From NCBI GenBank assembly GCA_036927565.1, contig JAYESD010000008.1:111832279-111896278 (forward strand): a DNA stretch of 64,000 nucleotides, read 5' to 3'. The translations under genes and the position numbers were made by a program. Of this stretch, positions 24,101 through 34,190 are shown one piece after another. Under the pieces are notes generated by a model. The model was not told where the DNA came from. It worked only from the letters and a program-made list of their open reading frames with translations, and made no database searches. This DNA comes from Tuctoria greenei (Eukaryota; Streptophyta; Magnoliopsida; Poales; Poaceae). Position 1 is the first letter of the stretch, and each line of letters begins with the position of its first letter.

Positions 24101-25489
24101 TATTCATTATGCCAATTTAATTACTTTTAATGTATTTGTCTTGGCAATAAATTTAATACCTAGGAATGAATGCAAATGCAACATGAGATGCATATATTTT
24201 ATATTTTTCTTTATAAAAGAATTACTTCCCATTATTAATACTAAATTCCCATTTAAGTTGTTAATTTGCCAAAACTTGAAAATCAGGGTGTTATAGACTC
24301 CTCCCGACTTTAAGAGGTTAGGGGTGACTGATTAGCACGCTTTTGGTGGTCAGAACCGACCCTTCTCCAAGCTATTAATAGGACCCCTCACCCCTCACTT
24401 CAACACACACCACTTGATTATTCATCCATTGTATCCACTACTCTCCATAGGTTTAGAGGAGTATAGGCTATAGAGAGGAGAGTCTCTAGTCCATAGTCCA
24501 AGTAGGAGAGGAGTAGAAGGAGTCTATTCCCAATTTCCAATTGGGAAAGGTATGTCTCTCATATTCCTAATTGTATTTATGACTTTATTCATAATAAAGA
24601 TAATATCTTAAGTCTTCTATTGTCCATATACTTGGATGAAGCGTTTCTTGTTTGATTGTGGATTCCATGTATGTGGTAGGAATAGTAATTATGATTGTGT
24701 TATACTATTCTTATTACATCATCATAACCACTATAAACCTACACTATAGTCTAATTAGCTATGATATGATTATGTTAATATGAATCACTTGTGCTATGAA
24801 TTAACATTGATTCAACGATGATTTAATTCATTGCCTTAGGATGGCTTGTGCCTAGGCTCTTAAGGTAATTACTTAATATGCTAGCATGGTACTAGGATAG
24901 AGAGTAGCGTTGAATGTCTCGTAGACCCAAGGATTGAAGAGGTAGGCAGTAGGTGGTGACAACCATATCTGTCCTTTGTAATCCTCCATGTTCGGCTATG
25001 CCACAGGCTCTTGGCGGAAGCCGCCTAGTGTTGCTAGGGGTACACCTGTGCCTGATGTGTTAATCCACCTAGCATGAGAATTCATAATTAGTATAATCAT
25101 TAGTAACTAACTTAGGCTATGTATATGTACATTAGTAGCATATGTATCTACCTAACTCTTAGCCTAGTTCCTCTATTACCTCATTTATCCCCTTAGGATA
25201 GAATGCTCTTGTGTGTGTCACACTACCTCAATTACCCTTTATCCATCCTTGCTAGAACCCTACCTAGGCAAACCTAGCCTTTCCACTTGGTGATTTTTTT
25301 ACTTCCATCTAGCCTTCCTTTGGAAAAATATAAATGATACCCTTTGGGAACACTCTTAAAAGGGGAAATGCTACATCGATAGTTTCTGTGCGCTTGCGGA
25401 CGTTCATCTGAGACTTAAAACCTACAAACAAGCATTTCTGGCACCACCGCCAGGGATGAATTGTTAGTAGTGCGTAGGAAATATCAACA
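21110..25489 (+). mobile_element. Solo LTR E2 inside GypB RT (contains solo LTR F)
   Basis: Begins TGTTGATGGCTG and ends ATATCAACA, with perfect GCCTC duplications at 21105-21109 and 25490-25494. Without F it is about 1.6 kb and matches E1 in the opposite orientation. There is no coding sequence. The promoter-like CTATTAATAG near 24376 is a mutated form of the E1 TATA box. Transcribed-like sequence continues to 25489. Confidence 0.85.
21532..24295 (-). mobile_element. Solo LTR F (TGTAACACCC-type gypsy LTR)
   Basis: The plus strand runs TGTGACACCC to GGGTGTTATA. On the minus strand this is the TGTAACACCC...GGGTGTCACA pattern of long gypsy LTRs in grasses, with one end mutated. Flanks are GGCTC (21527-21531) and GACTC (24296-24300). 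The sequence is 2.76 kb with no gag-pol. A minus-strand TATATAAG is at 23533-23540. Upstream of it on the minus strand is a very GC-rich block (23570-23840), and beyond that an AT-rich block (23860-24280) with long TATTAT runs. A (CGA)n run lies at 23335-23352. Confidence 0.8.
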
Positions 25490-26760
25490 GCCTCCAACTC
25501 GTATCAAGGACGTCCTGAAGCTAACTGGGAGCCTAGCTTCACTCAGCCGGTTCATCTCAAGCTGTCAGAGCGGGCGCTACCCTTCTTCAAGCTGTTGAGG
25601 AAGTCCGGATCATTCCATTAGTCTGAAGAAGCAGAGAAGGCGTTCCAAGATCTCAAGCAACTCCTCAAAACACTACCAATCATGGTAGCTCCGAAACCTG
25701 GCGAGCCTCTTCTGCTTTACGTTGTTGTAACTACGGAGGTTGTCAGCATGGTTCTGGTTGCAAAGAGACTAGAAACATCTTCAACTCAGGAGCCTAGACC
25801 CCTCTGGGAGGGTCCGGAGCTACCATCCCCAGACACAAATACTAAAGGCAAGATGCATGTGGATCAACCTCCCTCATCCGAGGGAGTACCTACTCAAGAA
25901 GAAGAAGGTCTGGAACCGTCTGGGGGGGTGCGGGTTGATGAAGAAGCTATAGACCCCTTTGAGAGGGTCCGAACTGTCCAACGACCGGTGTACTTCATCA
26001 GTGAAGTACTTCATGACACCAAGACTCGGTACATTGAGGTGCATAAGCTGTTATATGCAGTCCTGATTGCCTCAAGGAAGCTTCATCACTACTTCCAAGC
26101 CCACAAGATATCAGTGGTAATTTCTTATCAACTGTGAGCTATTTTGCATAATCCCAATTCTACGGGAAATATCGCCAAGTGGGCAGCGGAGTTGGCAGAA
26201 GTCGACCTCGAATTCCTGCCTCAACATGCGATCAAGAGTCAAGCGCTGGCTGATTTCATGGTGGAGTGGACACCTCCTTCATCAACTTCAGGGGGCCTCG
26301 ACGAGCAGAAGTCGGAACCTAAGGTCCCGATCTTCACCGAGCCTCACTACACTCTCTACTTCGATGGCTCCGTGCAGAAGCAGGGGGCCGGCGCTAGAAT
26401 CCTACTCCTCGGTCCAACCGGGTAGAAGGTCAAATACATGGTGTGCCTCGACTTCAAGGCAACCAATAACATGGCGGAATATGACGCTCTCATCATCGGA
26501 CTCAAGGCGGCACTATCATATGGTGTCTGACAGCTCCTGATGAAGGGTGACTCGCAACTCATCATCAAGAAAGTCAAAGGTGAATGCAGTTGCAGTAACC
26601 CTCAACTTGCTGCATATTTACTTGAAGTTCAGAAGCTGCAGAAGAACTTCCACGTCCTCGATCTCCGCGATGTACAACATCTCAACAACGTTGAAGCAGA
26701 CGACCTCTCGACAAAGCCTTCAACCGGGGCTCAAGCTCCCGACGGAGTTTTTGTCATGAG
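25490..26760 (+). pseudogene. GypB RT-linked RNase H and second (archaeal-type) RNase H
   Basis: After E2 the RT connection resumes. The RT-linked RNase H has QRPVYFISEVLHDTKTRYIE and a KLHHYFQAHK string (25970-26110). A stop follows at 26135. The second RNase H covers about 26347-26710 with YFDGSVQKQGAGA, NNMAEYDALI, KGDSQLI and NVEADDLS, giving the D, E, D, D acidic residues. Dual RNase H is the established mark of the Tat lineage. Internal stops at about 26423 and 26528 break it. Confidence 0.88.
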
Positions 26761-28170
26761 ATTTTCATCACCTGTCGCTCAGCCTGCCGAACTGAGTGTT
26801 GGGGGCGAGACTAGCACCTCGAAGCTGGCGATCCCGATGGCCCTGTTACCATGGCGCTCACCAAGGATCATAGGTGCTACAGGAAGCTCCGAGCAACCAA
26901 GTGTGCAAGATCCGGAAGCTCAAGCTAGTCCCGATGCATGGATCTCGGATGTTCGGCACTACTTGAAAGACAATATCCTTCCTGAAGATGGTGTATCTGC
27001 TGAGCGAATTGTCAGGTTGGCTAAAAGATACACATTGGTAGAAGGGGATCTCTATCGACGTGGCGCCAACAGCATTCTAATACGGTGCATTCTCCGGGAA
27101 GAAGGTTGTGAGCTCCTCATAGATCCGTGGAGGCGAGCGTGGGAACCATGCGTCATCCCGCACGCTGGTCACGCATGGTTTTTATTGGCCTACAACACTA
27201 CAGGATGCAGTCGAGCTGGTCAAGAAGTGTGAAACATGCCAATTCCACGTGAAGCAAATTCACACACCGGCGCAGTCAATGCAGATGATTCCTCCCACAT
27301 GGCCATTTCCTGTGTGGGGGGTGGACATTTTAGGACCTTTCCCAAAAGCCGTCAGAGGTTATCGGTTTTTATATGTCGCCATCGATAAGTTCACGAAATG
27401 GCCAGAAGCAACTCCAGTTGTGACTATCAACAAAAAATTAGCCATCAAATTCTTAAAGTCCATTGTCTGCAGATTTGGAGTTCTGAACAGAATCATCACT
27501 GACAACGGAACCCAATTCACAAGTCCAGCATTCCAAGAGTACTGCGAAGAACTCAGTATACAAGCCAGCTACACATCAGTAGCTGATACGACAAGCAATG
27601 GCCAACCCGAGAGGGAAAATGCAGAAATACTTAAGGGACTCAAGTCACGCACTGATGAGCGCTTGAAGAAACATGGCGCCAACTAGATAGAAGAGCTTCC
27701 TTCTACATTGTGGTCGAGTCATACTGCATCGAGTTGGGCTACAGGAGAGACACCATTCTTCCTGGTTTACAGAGCCGAAGTAGTCCTTCCTCAAGAGATC
27801 ACCATGGATTCTCTCCGGGTCCGGACCTTCGATGAAGCCACGCAAGACCACCTCTGACATGAAGACCTAGACCTCATCGAAAGTCAAGGAGCCAAACAGT
27901 TGTCCGAAGTGCACACTACCATCAGGCGCTCTAGCAGTGTCATCAAAGGTTTGTGTGCAACCAGAAGTTGGAGGAAGGCAATCTAGTGCTGCAAAAAATA
28001 ATTACTCGAGAAGGGATGAACAAACTTTCCCCCAGTTAGGAAGGTCCCTTTTGAGTCATCAAAGTTTTCCGTCTCGGATGCATCCGCTTGGCAACAGAGG
28101 ATGGGATACCACTCCCCAATCCCTAGAACATCGAGCACCTCCATAGGTTCTACACTTAGTTGCACGTAGG
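26761..28170 (+). pseudogene. GypB integrase and pol C-terminus
   Basis: The linker and the integrase zinc region (AKRYTLVEGDLYRRG, frameshift near 27130, then VKKCETCQFH) come first. The catalytic core at 27249-27686 has WGVDILGPF, ITDNGTQFTS and NGQPERENAEIL, so D, D and E are all present. A stop at 27684 breaks it. The C-terminal part (FFLVYRAEVVLPQEIT, then a LATEDGIPLPN-like end in shifting frames) reaches about 28170. No chromodomain is visible, as expected for Tat rather than chromoviruses. Confidence 0.88.
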
Positions 28171-28913
28171 TGAGTTTGTATTTGCATCAGATGTACATTA
28201 TAGATTCTATGAATAGAGTCAGGAGGGTTATAGATCAAAAGTGCACCTAACTTGGTCATGTACTTTAGGTTGTCTTTACCTTCCCTGGGTTAGAACACGA
28301 TGAATAGCAGACTTAACTTGGTCGTGTACTTTAAGTGTGTCCTTGTCTCCCCTGTAATTTGGACCTATAATGAAATACATTTGTGCAAGCAGACTCTACG
28401 TGCATTTATTTTGCGCAAGCTCATTATTTTCATCATTTTTTACCTTCTTGTCAATAGCAATGTTGTGCAATCCATTTGAAATTTAGTCCTAGAGATTCAT
28501 GTGATTATAAGTCTTATTGGTGATCTTTTATCGGATCCTAGTATTGCTAGATGGCCTACTCGCATGAAAACCAAAGTCAATGACAGGTCTGGAGTGTGCT
28601 ATCGACTTAGCTTGGTCAAGCATCCTAAGTACGCCACTCTACCTATTCTGGCAGGTCAGAGTAAGGCTGGTCCAAAAAGCATTGGGATCTAAGGAAGTTT
28701 AATCAGTATACTTACATTGTCACAAGAGAGTTTGTTAGGATCTAAAATTCAAAGGAGGATAATAAGTCGCAAATGAGCTATAGATAAGAGGACGAATTTT
28801 ACTGCTTTTCTTGTCTCTTATGCACAAGAAAAATGAAAAATTGATGGAAAGCTACATGGGTGATGGTGGATGCTGTCGGAGTACCAAGTTATGACAACCC
28901 CCAAGGGGCCCGC
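28171..28913 (+). other. GypB spacer after pol
   Basis: Non-coding. It contains two copies of an AACTTGGTCATGTACTTTA-like word (28249 and 28317), which suggests a small local duplication of about 70 bp. I see nothing else. Confidence 0.6.
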
Positions 28914-29311
28914 CGTCGACGTTCCACGCGTTGATATTGGGCGCTGTCGAAGCATCAAGCTTAGGGGGCCCGCCGTCGATGTTTCATGCATTCACAGTGG
29001 GCGCCGTCGAAGCATCAAGCTCGGGCCCATCATAAACATTCTACGTGTTGACAGTGGGCACCGTCGAAGCATCAAGCTCCGACAACACCCAGGGGGCCCG
29101 ACGTCGACGTTCTACGCATTGACAATAGGCGCCGTCAAAGCATCAAGCTCCAACAACCCCCAAGGGCCCATTGTCGTCGTTCTACATGTTTACAGTGGGC
29201 GTTGTCGAAGCATCAAGCTCCGACAACTGCCAGGCAGCCCGCCGTCGATGTTCTGTGCGTTGACAGTGGGCGCCGTCGAAGCATCAAGCTCCGACAACTC
29301 CCAGGGGGCCC
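28914..29311 (+). repeat. Six-unit GC-rich tandem array in GypB
   Basis: Units begin near 28914, 28974, 29031, 29101, 29170 and 29241 and are about 57-71 bp long. The shared words are CGTCGAYGTTCTACGCGTTG, ACAGTGGGCGCCGTCGAAGC, ATCAAGCTCCGACAAC and CCAGGGGGCCCG. A related array is in GypH (60432-60880) and a trace is in GypI (53745-53890). Confidence 0.9.
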
Positions 29312-29579
29312 GCTGTCAACATAACAAAGGGTCATTGGATATTTTGGAAGCAAGACTCGGACCTCAAAGCTATAACATTGGCTACGAGTTCGGAGCAACC
29401 AAGTTTTCAAGACATTGTCTAAATCCTCATGGTAGATGTCCTCAATCCATTGAACGCATCTACTAGGGGGCCAACAAGATAAAGGGAAATGTATTGAAGA
29501 CAAAAATGGAATTTGAAAGGATTTCATTCATTCAAAATTGGAGATTTACAAGTTTAAGGTACAAAAAATAAGTTCCTAG

Positions 29580-32500
29580 CTACTGGAGTTCCTCACGAAG
29601 AACGAAGCAACCTTCTCGGCGGCTTCTTGGACGCTGGCCTTGGCAGCTCCCTCCTCCTTGGCGATGGGTCCTTCGAATACCGAAGCAAGAGACATTGAGG
29701 AGTCTCGACTTCGGAAGCATGTCAACACATACTCTACGACATTCCGAGCGAGAGTTTCCCTTCAGTCGCAATCTCGTTGATGACCACATCTCCAATAGCT
29801 TCCAGCTTTGCGCCGGCGGAGTTGAGTGCCACCACGGCTTTTTCCATCTCTGGCTCCGGATCAGCCGGTCGAACCGGGCTGAATTCGAAAGGTACCAGAG
29901 CATCATTTGCCCGTCCAAGGAAGTCCAGATCTGTTGGGACTCAATCGCTCTTGCACTTTGAAGCTCCTCCGGTGACCTCCTTGCATAAGATAGCACCGTA
30001 GAACCCTCCTTTGGGAAGCGCTCGACCTCCTTGGCATGAAGTTGAATTCGCTCAACCAACATATTTTCTTGGTCAGCAACATTCTTCTCTTGGAGGTGAA
30101 TGTGTACTGGCCTGTCTGCAAGGTCCTTCTCCTTCGCCATCATCTTGTCCTCCTGGGCAGAGACAGCAATTTCTCTTTCGCCGACATCTTGACCTGCCTG
30201 CCACAACCGGTACTTATCTCGTTCGCACCAAACCTCAAATTCTTTCACATGGTTAGAAAAGTCTTGTCATCGCGTGCCAGCTTCTAGGAGAGCTCATCCT
30301 CCCTCTACTGGATCTTATCTTTTTCTTCTTGGAGGTTAACCTCCTTATTATCGAGCTCGTCTTTGCGCTTGAGGAGATTTTCCCTCAACTCTTAGAGACT
30401 CTCTGAACGGCTGTCGGCCATTTCACGGGCCCTCTGTGCGTCCTTGTAGATCTCTTGAGTTTTCTTGTCGAGGGCCTTAATAGCGGCCTCTCGTTCATCC
30501 AGCGCCTTGTTTAGGCGTGACTGCTGAGCCTTCTCCGACGCCACCCACTCCTTCTGGTCGGCGAGCTGGGGTTGCATCAGCTTTGTCTCGAAGAAGAGCT
30601 TTTGGCTCCAATGCCCTAGCATGGCGCACTCTTCTTCAAGAGACTTCCGCTCGTAGTCGAAGGCAAGCTGGACCTATCGGAGGCTGGAGCAGGCATTGTC
30701 AATTGATAGCTCCAGGGGGATTGGCTTCGAGCCCGCTTAAGGGTTGTCCTCTGGTTCCTCCTTCTGGGACGATTGTCGGGGACAATGGCACGAGCATGGA
30801 CTCCAGTAGCTCAAGATCGGCAGGGCCGGTCTCCTGCAGTTCATCCATCTCCGGTGCGGTTGAGGAAGGTCCTGCAGCTGGATCTTCTACCTCCGGAGTT
30901 GATGAGGGGGGTCCCGCAGTTGGAACTTCATCCATCGATGCAGAAGTCAAAGGTCCAGCAGCTGGATCCCATTGTGCAGGATCAGGCATGGACACCTCTA
31001 GTGTTGTCACCTCCGGAGCTGGTGCAGGGACTTCCATCAGAGTTTCGTTGATTTTCGGCATTGATGGCAGATCCTCCGCAACTAGCTTTGAGATAGCCGG
31101 AGCTTGCTCATGCATTTCTTCCTCGTGGTCTGGCGCTACCATGGGCTCTTCGGTCATCGGTGCTGAAGTTGTCACCACGACAGTCGGTGCCGGAGCTGTC
31201 GTGTCGTCCGCCACAACCATAGGAGGAGGGGCTAGAGCAGTAGCAGGAGCTTCAGTCGGCACAGTCTCCGGGGCTGCAGTAGGCACTAGAGTTGCTGTAC
31301 TTGTTCTCGACACTCTGGAAATAGAGAGTATAGAATTTAAGACAAAGCAAGAAATAAAATCAAGACATAAGCTAAAGATCTGGCCCTTACCTAGGGATGT
31401 TATCGCTCCAGTCGACACAGATTTTCTTCTCGGAGCTTGGAGCTAGAGCCCGCCATCATCGGTGTGGCGGATGCTTTGGGATCTGTTCCAGGCGTTGAGA
31501 CAGCCGCCAGCGCTGCCTCAGCTGGTACAACTGTCGTTGGAGGATTCACTCCAGATCCAGTGCCTTCCACTGGCACCGGGGCCGGAGTCGTCTTGCCAGA
31601 CCCAGCGCCTCTGAGGACACTGGGGTCAAAGGATCAGCCAGAGCTGGAGGCACAACCAGCACGGATCAACCGAGGCAGAGGGGTCTCTTCTCTTGGAGCG
31701 TCCCTCACGTAGCTCCTGTTGCTTCTAGCCAGCTTCCGCTTGCAGGTGACGGCGGGATCTTTCCCCTTGCCTTGGCTTGAGGTCGACTCCTTGGAGGATG
31801 GAGCTGCGGGGCCCTTGCCTTTGTCGCTGACTGGCGTAGGATCGGAGCTTCCATGGAGACAAGGAGCTCCGGAGATCACGATCCCCGCTGGAGGAGTGCT
31901 CCTATGCCTCTCCACAAGGCCTAAGTTGTCAAGCATTGGCATCTTCCTCCGCAACTCTCTCCTGAACTTCGGAACCAAATTCAGGAGCAGAAACTCCGCC
32001 GAAGGTGTTAGATCATTTGGGTTTATGGCTTCGTGGTGCAGATTTTGGAGATGAAGCTTCAAAGCCTTTTCATCCAAGTTAGACCCGATACCAACATCAA
32101 TCGGGTATAGGTCCATCTCTCCACTGAATGCCCATGCCGGCCATTCCCTCGTCTTCAGCGGATCCCAACGGTTGGTCAGGAAGTTGGCGATCACCATCAG
32201 GGGAGTCACTCCTCCTTCCACACACTCCCGGATCCTTGACAATATCGGGTTATATGCCTCCGACAGCTTCGAAACCACCTCCCAGACATCAGTGTCAACG
32301 GCGGGAAGGCTTTCAGGCGGCTCCAGCATATCATGGCAATCCACCCTAATGACTACTCAATCCTTCTTCCAGCCATCCCACTTCCCGGAAGGGAACGTCT
32401 TCAAGTACTTGAAGGGCGAGTTCTTGCACTTCACGAAGTAGTAGAAGCCGAGAAGCTCATTCCCTTTCCCGGTTGTTTGGACCTTGAAGAAGGTCCAGAA

Positions 32501-32827
32501 GAGCTCGATGTAGGGTGGCACACCCACCCACATCTCGCAAAAGTGGACGAATGTCACCACTAGCAAGAAGGAGTGGGGGTCGAGGTGGTGGAGCTGCAGA
32601 CCGTAGAAATCTAACAGCATCAGCAGGAAGCTGGAGAACGGTGGGATGAGCCCCACCATGGCGAACGCCGAGAAGTATACAATCTCACTGAGGCTTTCCT
32701 TCTTAAAAGGGAGCTTGCCGAGGCGAATCGAGTTGTTGAAGGAATTGCTCGACCACCCCATGAAGGTGCGGACTCTCAACAACTCTTCATCGCTCTTGAT
32801 TTGGCTGTGAGGAAGACCCAACTCTAA
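29580..32827 (-). pseudogene. GypB antisense gene (Transposase_28-like domain plus coiled coil)
   Basis: Runs opposite to gag-pol. The 5' part (32827-31634) has the domain seen in all copies: LGLPHSQIKSDEELL, VYFSAFAMVGLIPPFSSFLL, LLDFYGLQLHHLDPHSFLL, CEMWVGVPPYIEL, FYYFVKCKNSPFKYLKTFP. This resembles Pfam 'putative gypsy type transposon' (PF04195). The usual start ATG is TTA here (32827-32825), though an upstream in-frame ATG exists at 32902. A GT-AG intron is visible at 31390-31315. The second exon is Pro/Glu/Ala-rich and then coiled coil, ending near 29580. Stops and shifts break it into at least five pieces. Function is unknown; 'transposase' is only the family label. Confidence 0.85.
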
Positions 32828-33321
32828 TGCCGCAAAGTGGAGCAGAAGTGGAAAAAGCGATGCAAGGAAGAGAGCTCTAAGTGCAAGATTAGATGAATGC
32901 ATAAAGAGTTATCTTCACGTGCAGACTTTCTCCCTTTAGTGAGCCTCCGCAACGCTTGGATGGAAACTACCTCCAGACCCGAATCTCAAATGACCTCGTC
33001 AATGACAAGGGGGCCCAGGTCCTCTTTGTAAAAAAGTCGCACCAGGTGAACCGTTGTCATGATGAGAAGTTGGAAGCATGAGGGCGACAGCCTGACAGGG
33101 CTAAAAATATTACGCTGGGAACCGATACGAATTTCGTATTGGGAACCAGCAACCTTCAATTGTGTGAGATCGGCACGTCAAGATCCCACTTACCATATTG
33201 AGAAGGGCCACATGGCGATGGCATAACTGTGTGCCGTCGTTTCAACTTCCCAAGAAAAGACTTTGAAGCAGTAACACGGGAGCTGATGATGGCCTCACCT
33301 CCGGTAGCATAACCTCTCTCT
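32828..33321 (-). other. Region between antisense gene and PPT in GypB, candidate antisense promoter
   Basis: Upstream of the antisense gene this non-coding part is conserved with GypC, GypI and GypJ. It contains a TCACTAAAGGGAGAAAG word near 32925-32945 matching the GCTTACTTAAGAAGGAAAG block of the others. It also has an inverted repeat at 33118-33147. Confidence 0.55.
33118..33147. repeat. Conserved palindrome in GypB 3' region
   Basis: The arms are GGAACCGATACGAA and TTCGTATTGGGAACC, nearly perfectly self-complementary. Equivalent palindromes are at 37970-37999 (GypC), 57955-57984 (GypI) and 62940-62969 (GypJ). Confidence 0.7.
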
Positions 33322-33341
33322 GAGGTGGGCTCGGGGGCCAC
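33322..33341 (+). promoter_or_regulatory. GypB polypurine tract
   Basis: GAGGTGGGCTCGGGGGCCAC directly precedes the 3' LTR start TGTCGATACC. The same tract type is seen before the 3' LTRs of GypC, GypH, GypI and GypJ. Confidence 0.85.
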
Positions 33342-34185
33342 TGTCGATACCCTGCGTATCGAATACCCCTTGGTACCGCAAGAAAAAATGATGGGTTCCT
33401 ATGTCCAAGTGGCAGAAGTCCGAAGGGGATATGCATCCCGCGGAACCGGATCTTCCTCCCACCTTAGGCTAGCTATAATATAGCCACGTGTCCAGAAGAG
33501 TCGAACCCGCCTCCCTCGGTTGCGTAGCTCCGGTGCTGCCACGTGTCTTGTAGACCCAGACCTTGCCTTCCTTTTCATGGAAGCTCTATCACTGCCACGT
33601 GTCCAATAGCACCGGACCTACCCCCGTAGAGGGAAGCTTCGGAGCTTCCACGTGTCAACACTCGAACCTAAGTCCGCAACAGGAAGAGAGCAGGATCTCC
33701 AACGGCGCAGACACTCAAGGGCCATCAATTGGCCGTTATAAGACCTGGTTAACGCGTCATTAATGCTATATTAATGACACATGATCAGAGGAGTTTCAAT
33801 TCTGGTAACGCTGTCATTAAGGGGTGTTATCATACTATTAACTTCCCTTAACACTGTAGATCGTGTATAGGGTGGTTTATTACATCCAAGGCCACCTGTC
33901 AGGCTAGGCACATTCTGTAACAGTCGGTCCTTGACATATAAAAGGATTGCACTGCACGGTAGAAAGGACAAGCTATCTCAACTCACCACAACTGATCTAA
34001 GCCATCCGAGCTCATACAATCGACACACACTTCATGGAGTAGGGTATTACGCACAATTGACACCATGTAAAACCCTCGATTTTCACCTCTTGTCTCGATC
34101 TTGACTCGCGCCCCAACTGAATACGAACCTCCGCGGACTACGTCATATTAGTACCAGAGGGAGTGTCCTAGTCCACACTTCGACA
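33342..34185 (+). repeat. GypB 3' LTR
   Basis: 844 bp, TGTCGATACC to CTTCGACA. U3 holds four modules with CCACGTGTC (near 33483, 33538, 33595, 33648) separated by about 55 bp. TATAAAAG is at 33937-33944. It is followed by ATGTT. Confidence 0.94.
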
Positions 34186-34190
34186 ATGTT

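Larger units (their letters stand above)
4539..34185 (+). mobile_element. GypB: Tat-type Ty3/gypsy retrotransposon with antisense extra gene
   Basis: The element runs from TCTCGGTACC (mutated TGTCGG) to CTTCGACA, with identical ATGTT duplications at 4534-4538 and 34186-34190. Without its insertions it is about 12.7 kb. Order: 5' LTR, primer site, gag, protease, RT, RNase H, a second RNase H, integrase, a GC-rich repeat array, an antisense gene, PPT, 3' LTR. The second RNase H and the antisense ORF are features reported for the Tat lineage. Many stops and a changed RT active site show it is dead. It contains E1, CopD and E2. Confidence 0.93.

Noticed and set aside
28914..29311. Regular repeat array that could look like a CRISPR
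   Set aside because: Units are adjacent and diverged, without constant repeats separated by unique spacers, and lie in a plant retrotransposon. It is a minisatellite.
32357..32902. Signal peptide at the start of the GypB antisense ORF (LALRALFLASLFPLLLHFAA)
   Set aside because: The other copies start downstream at MELGL; this hydrophobic stretch is translated upstream leader exposed by the lost start codon.
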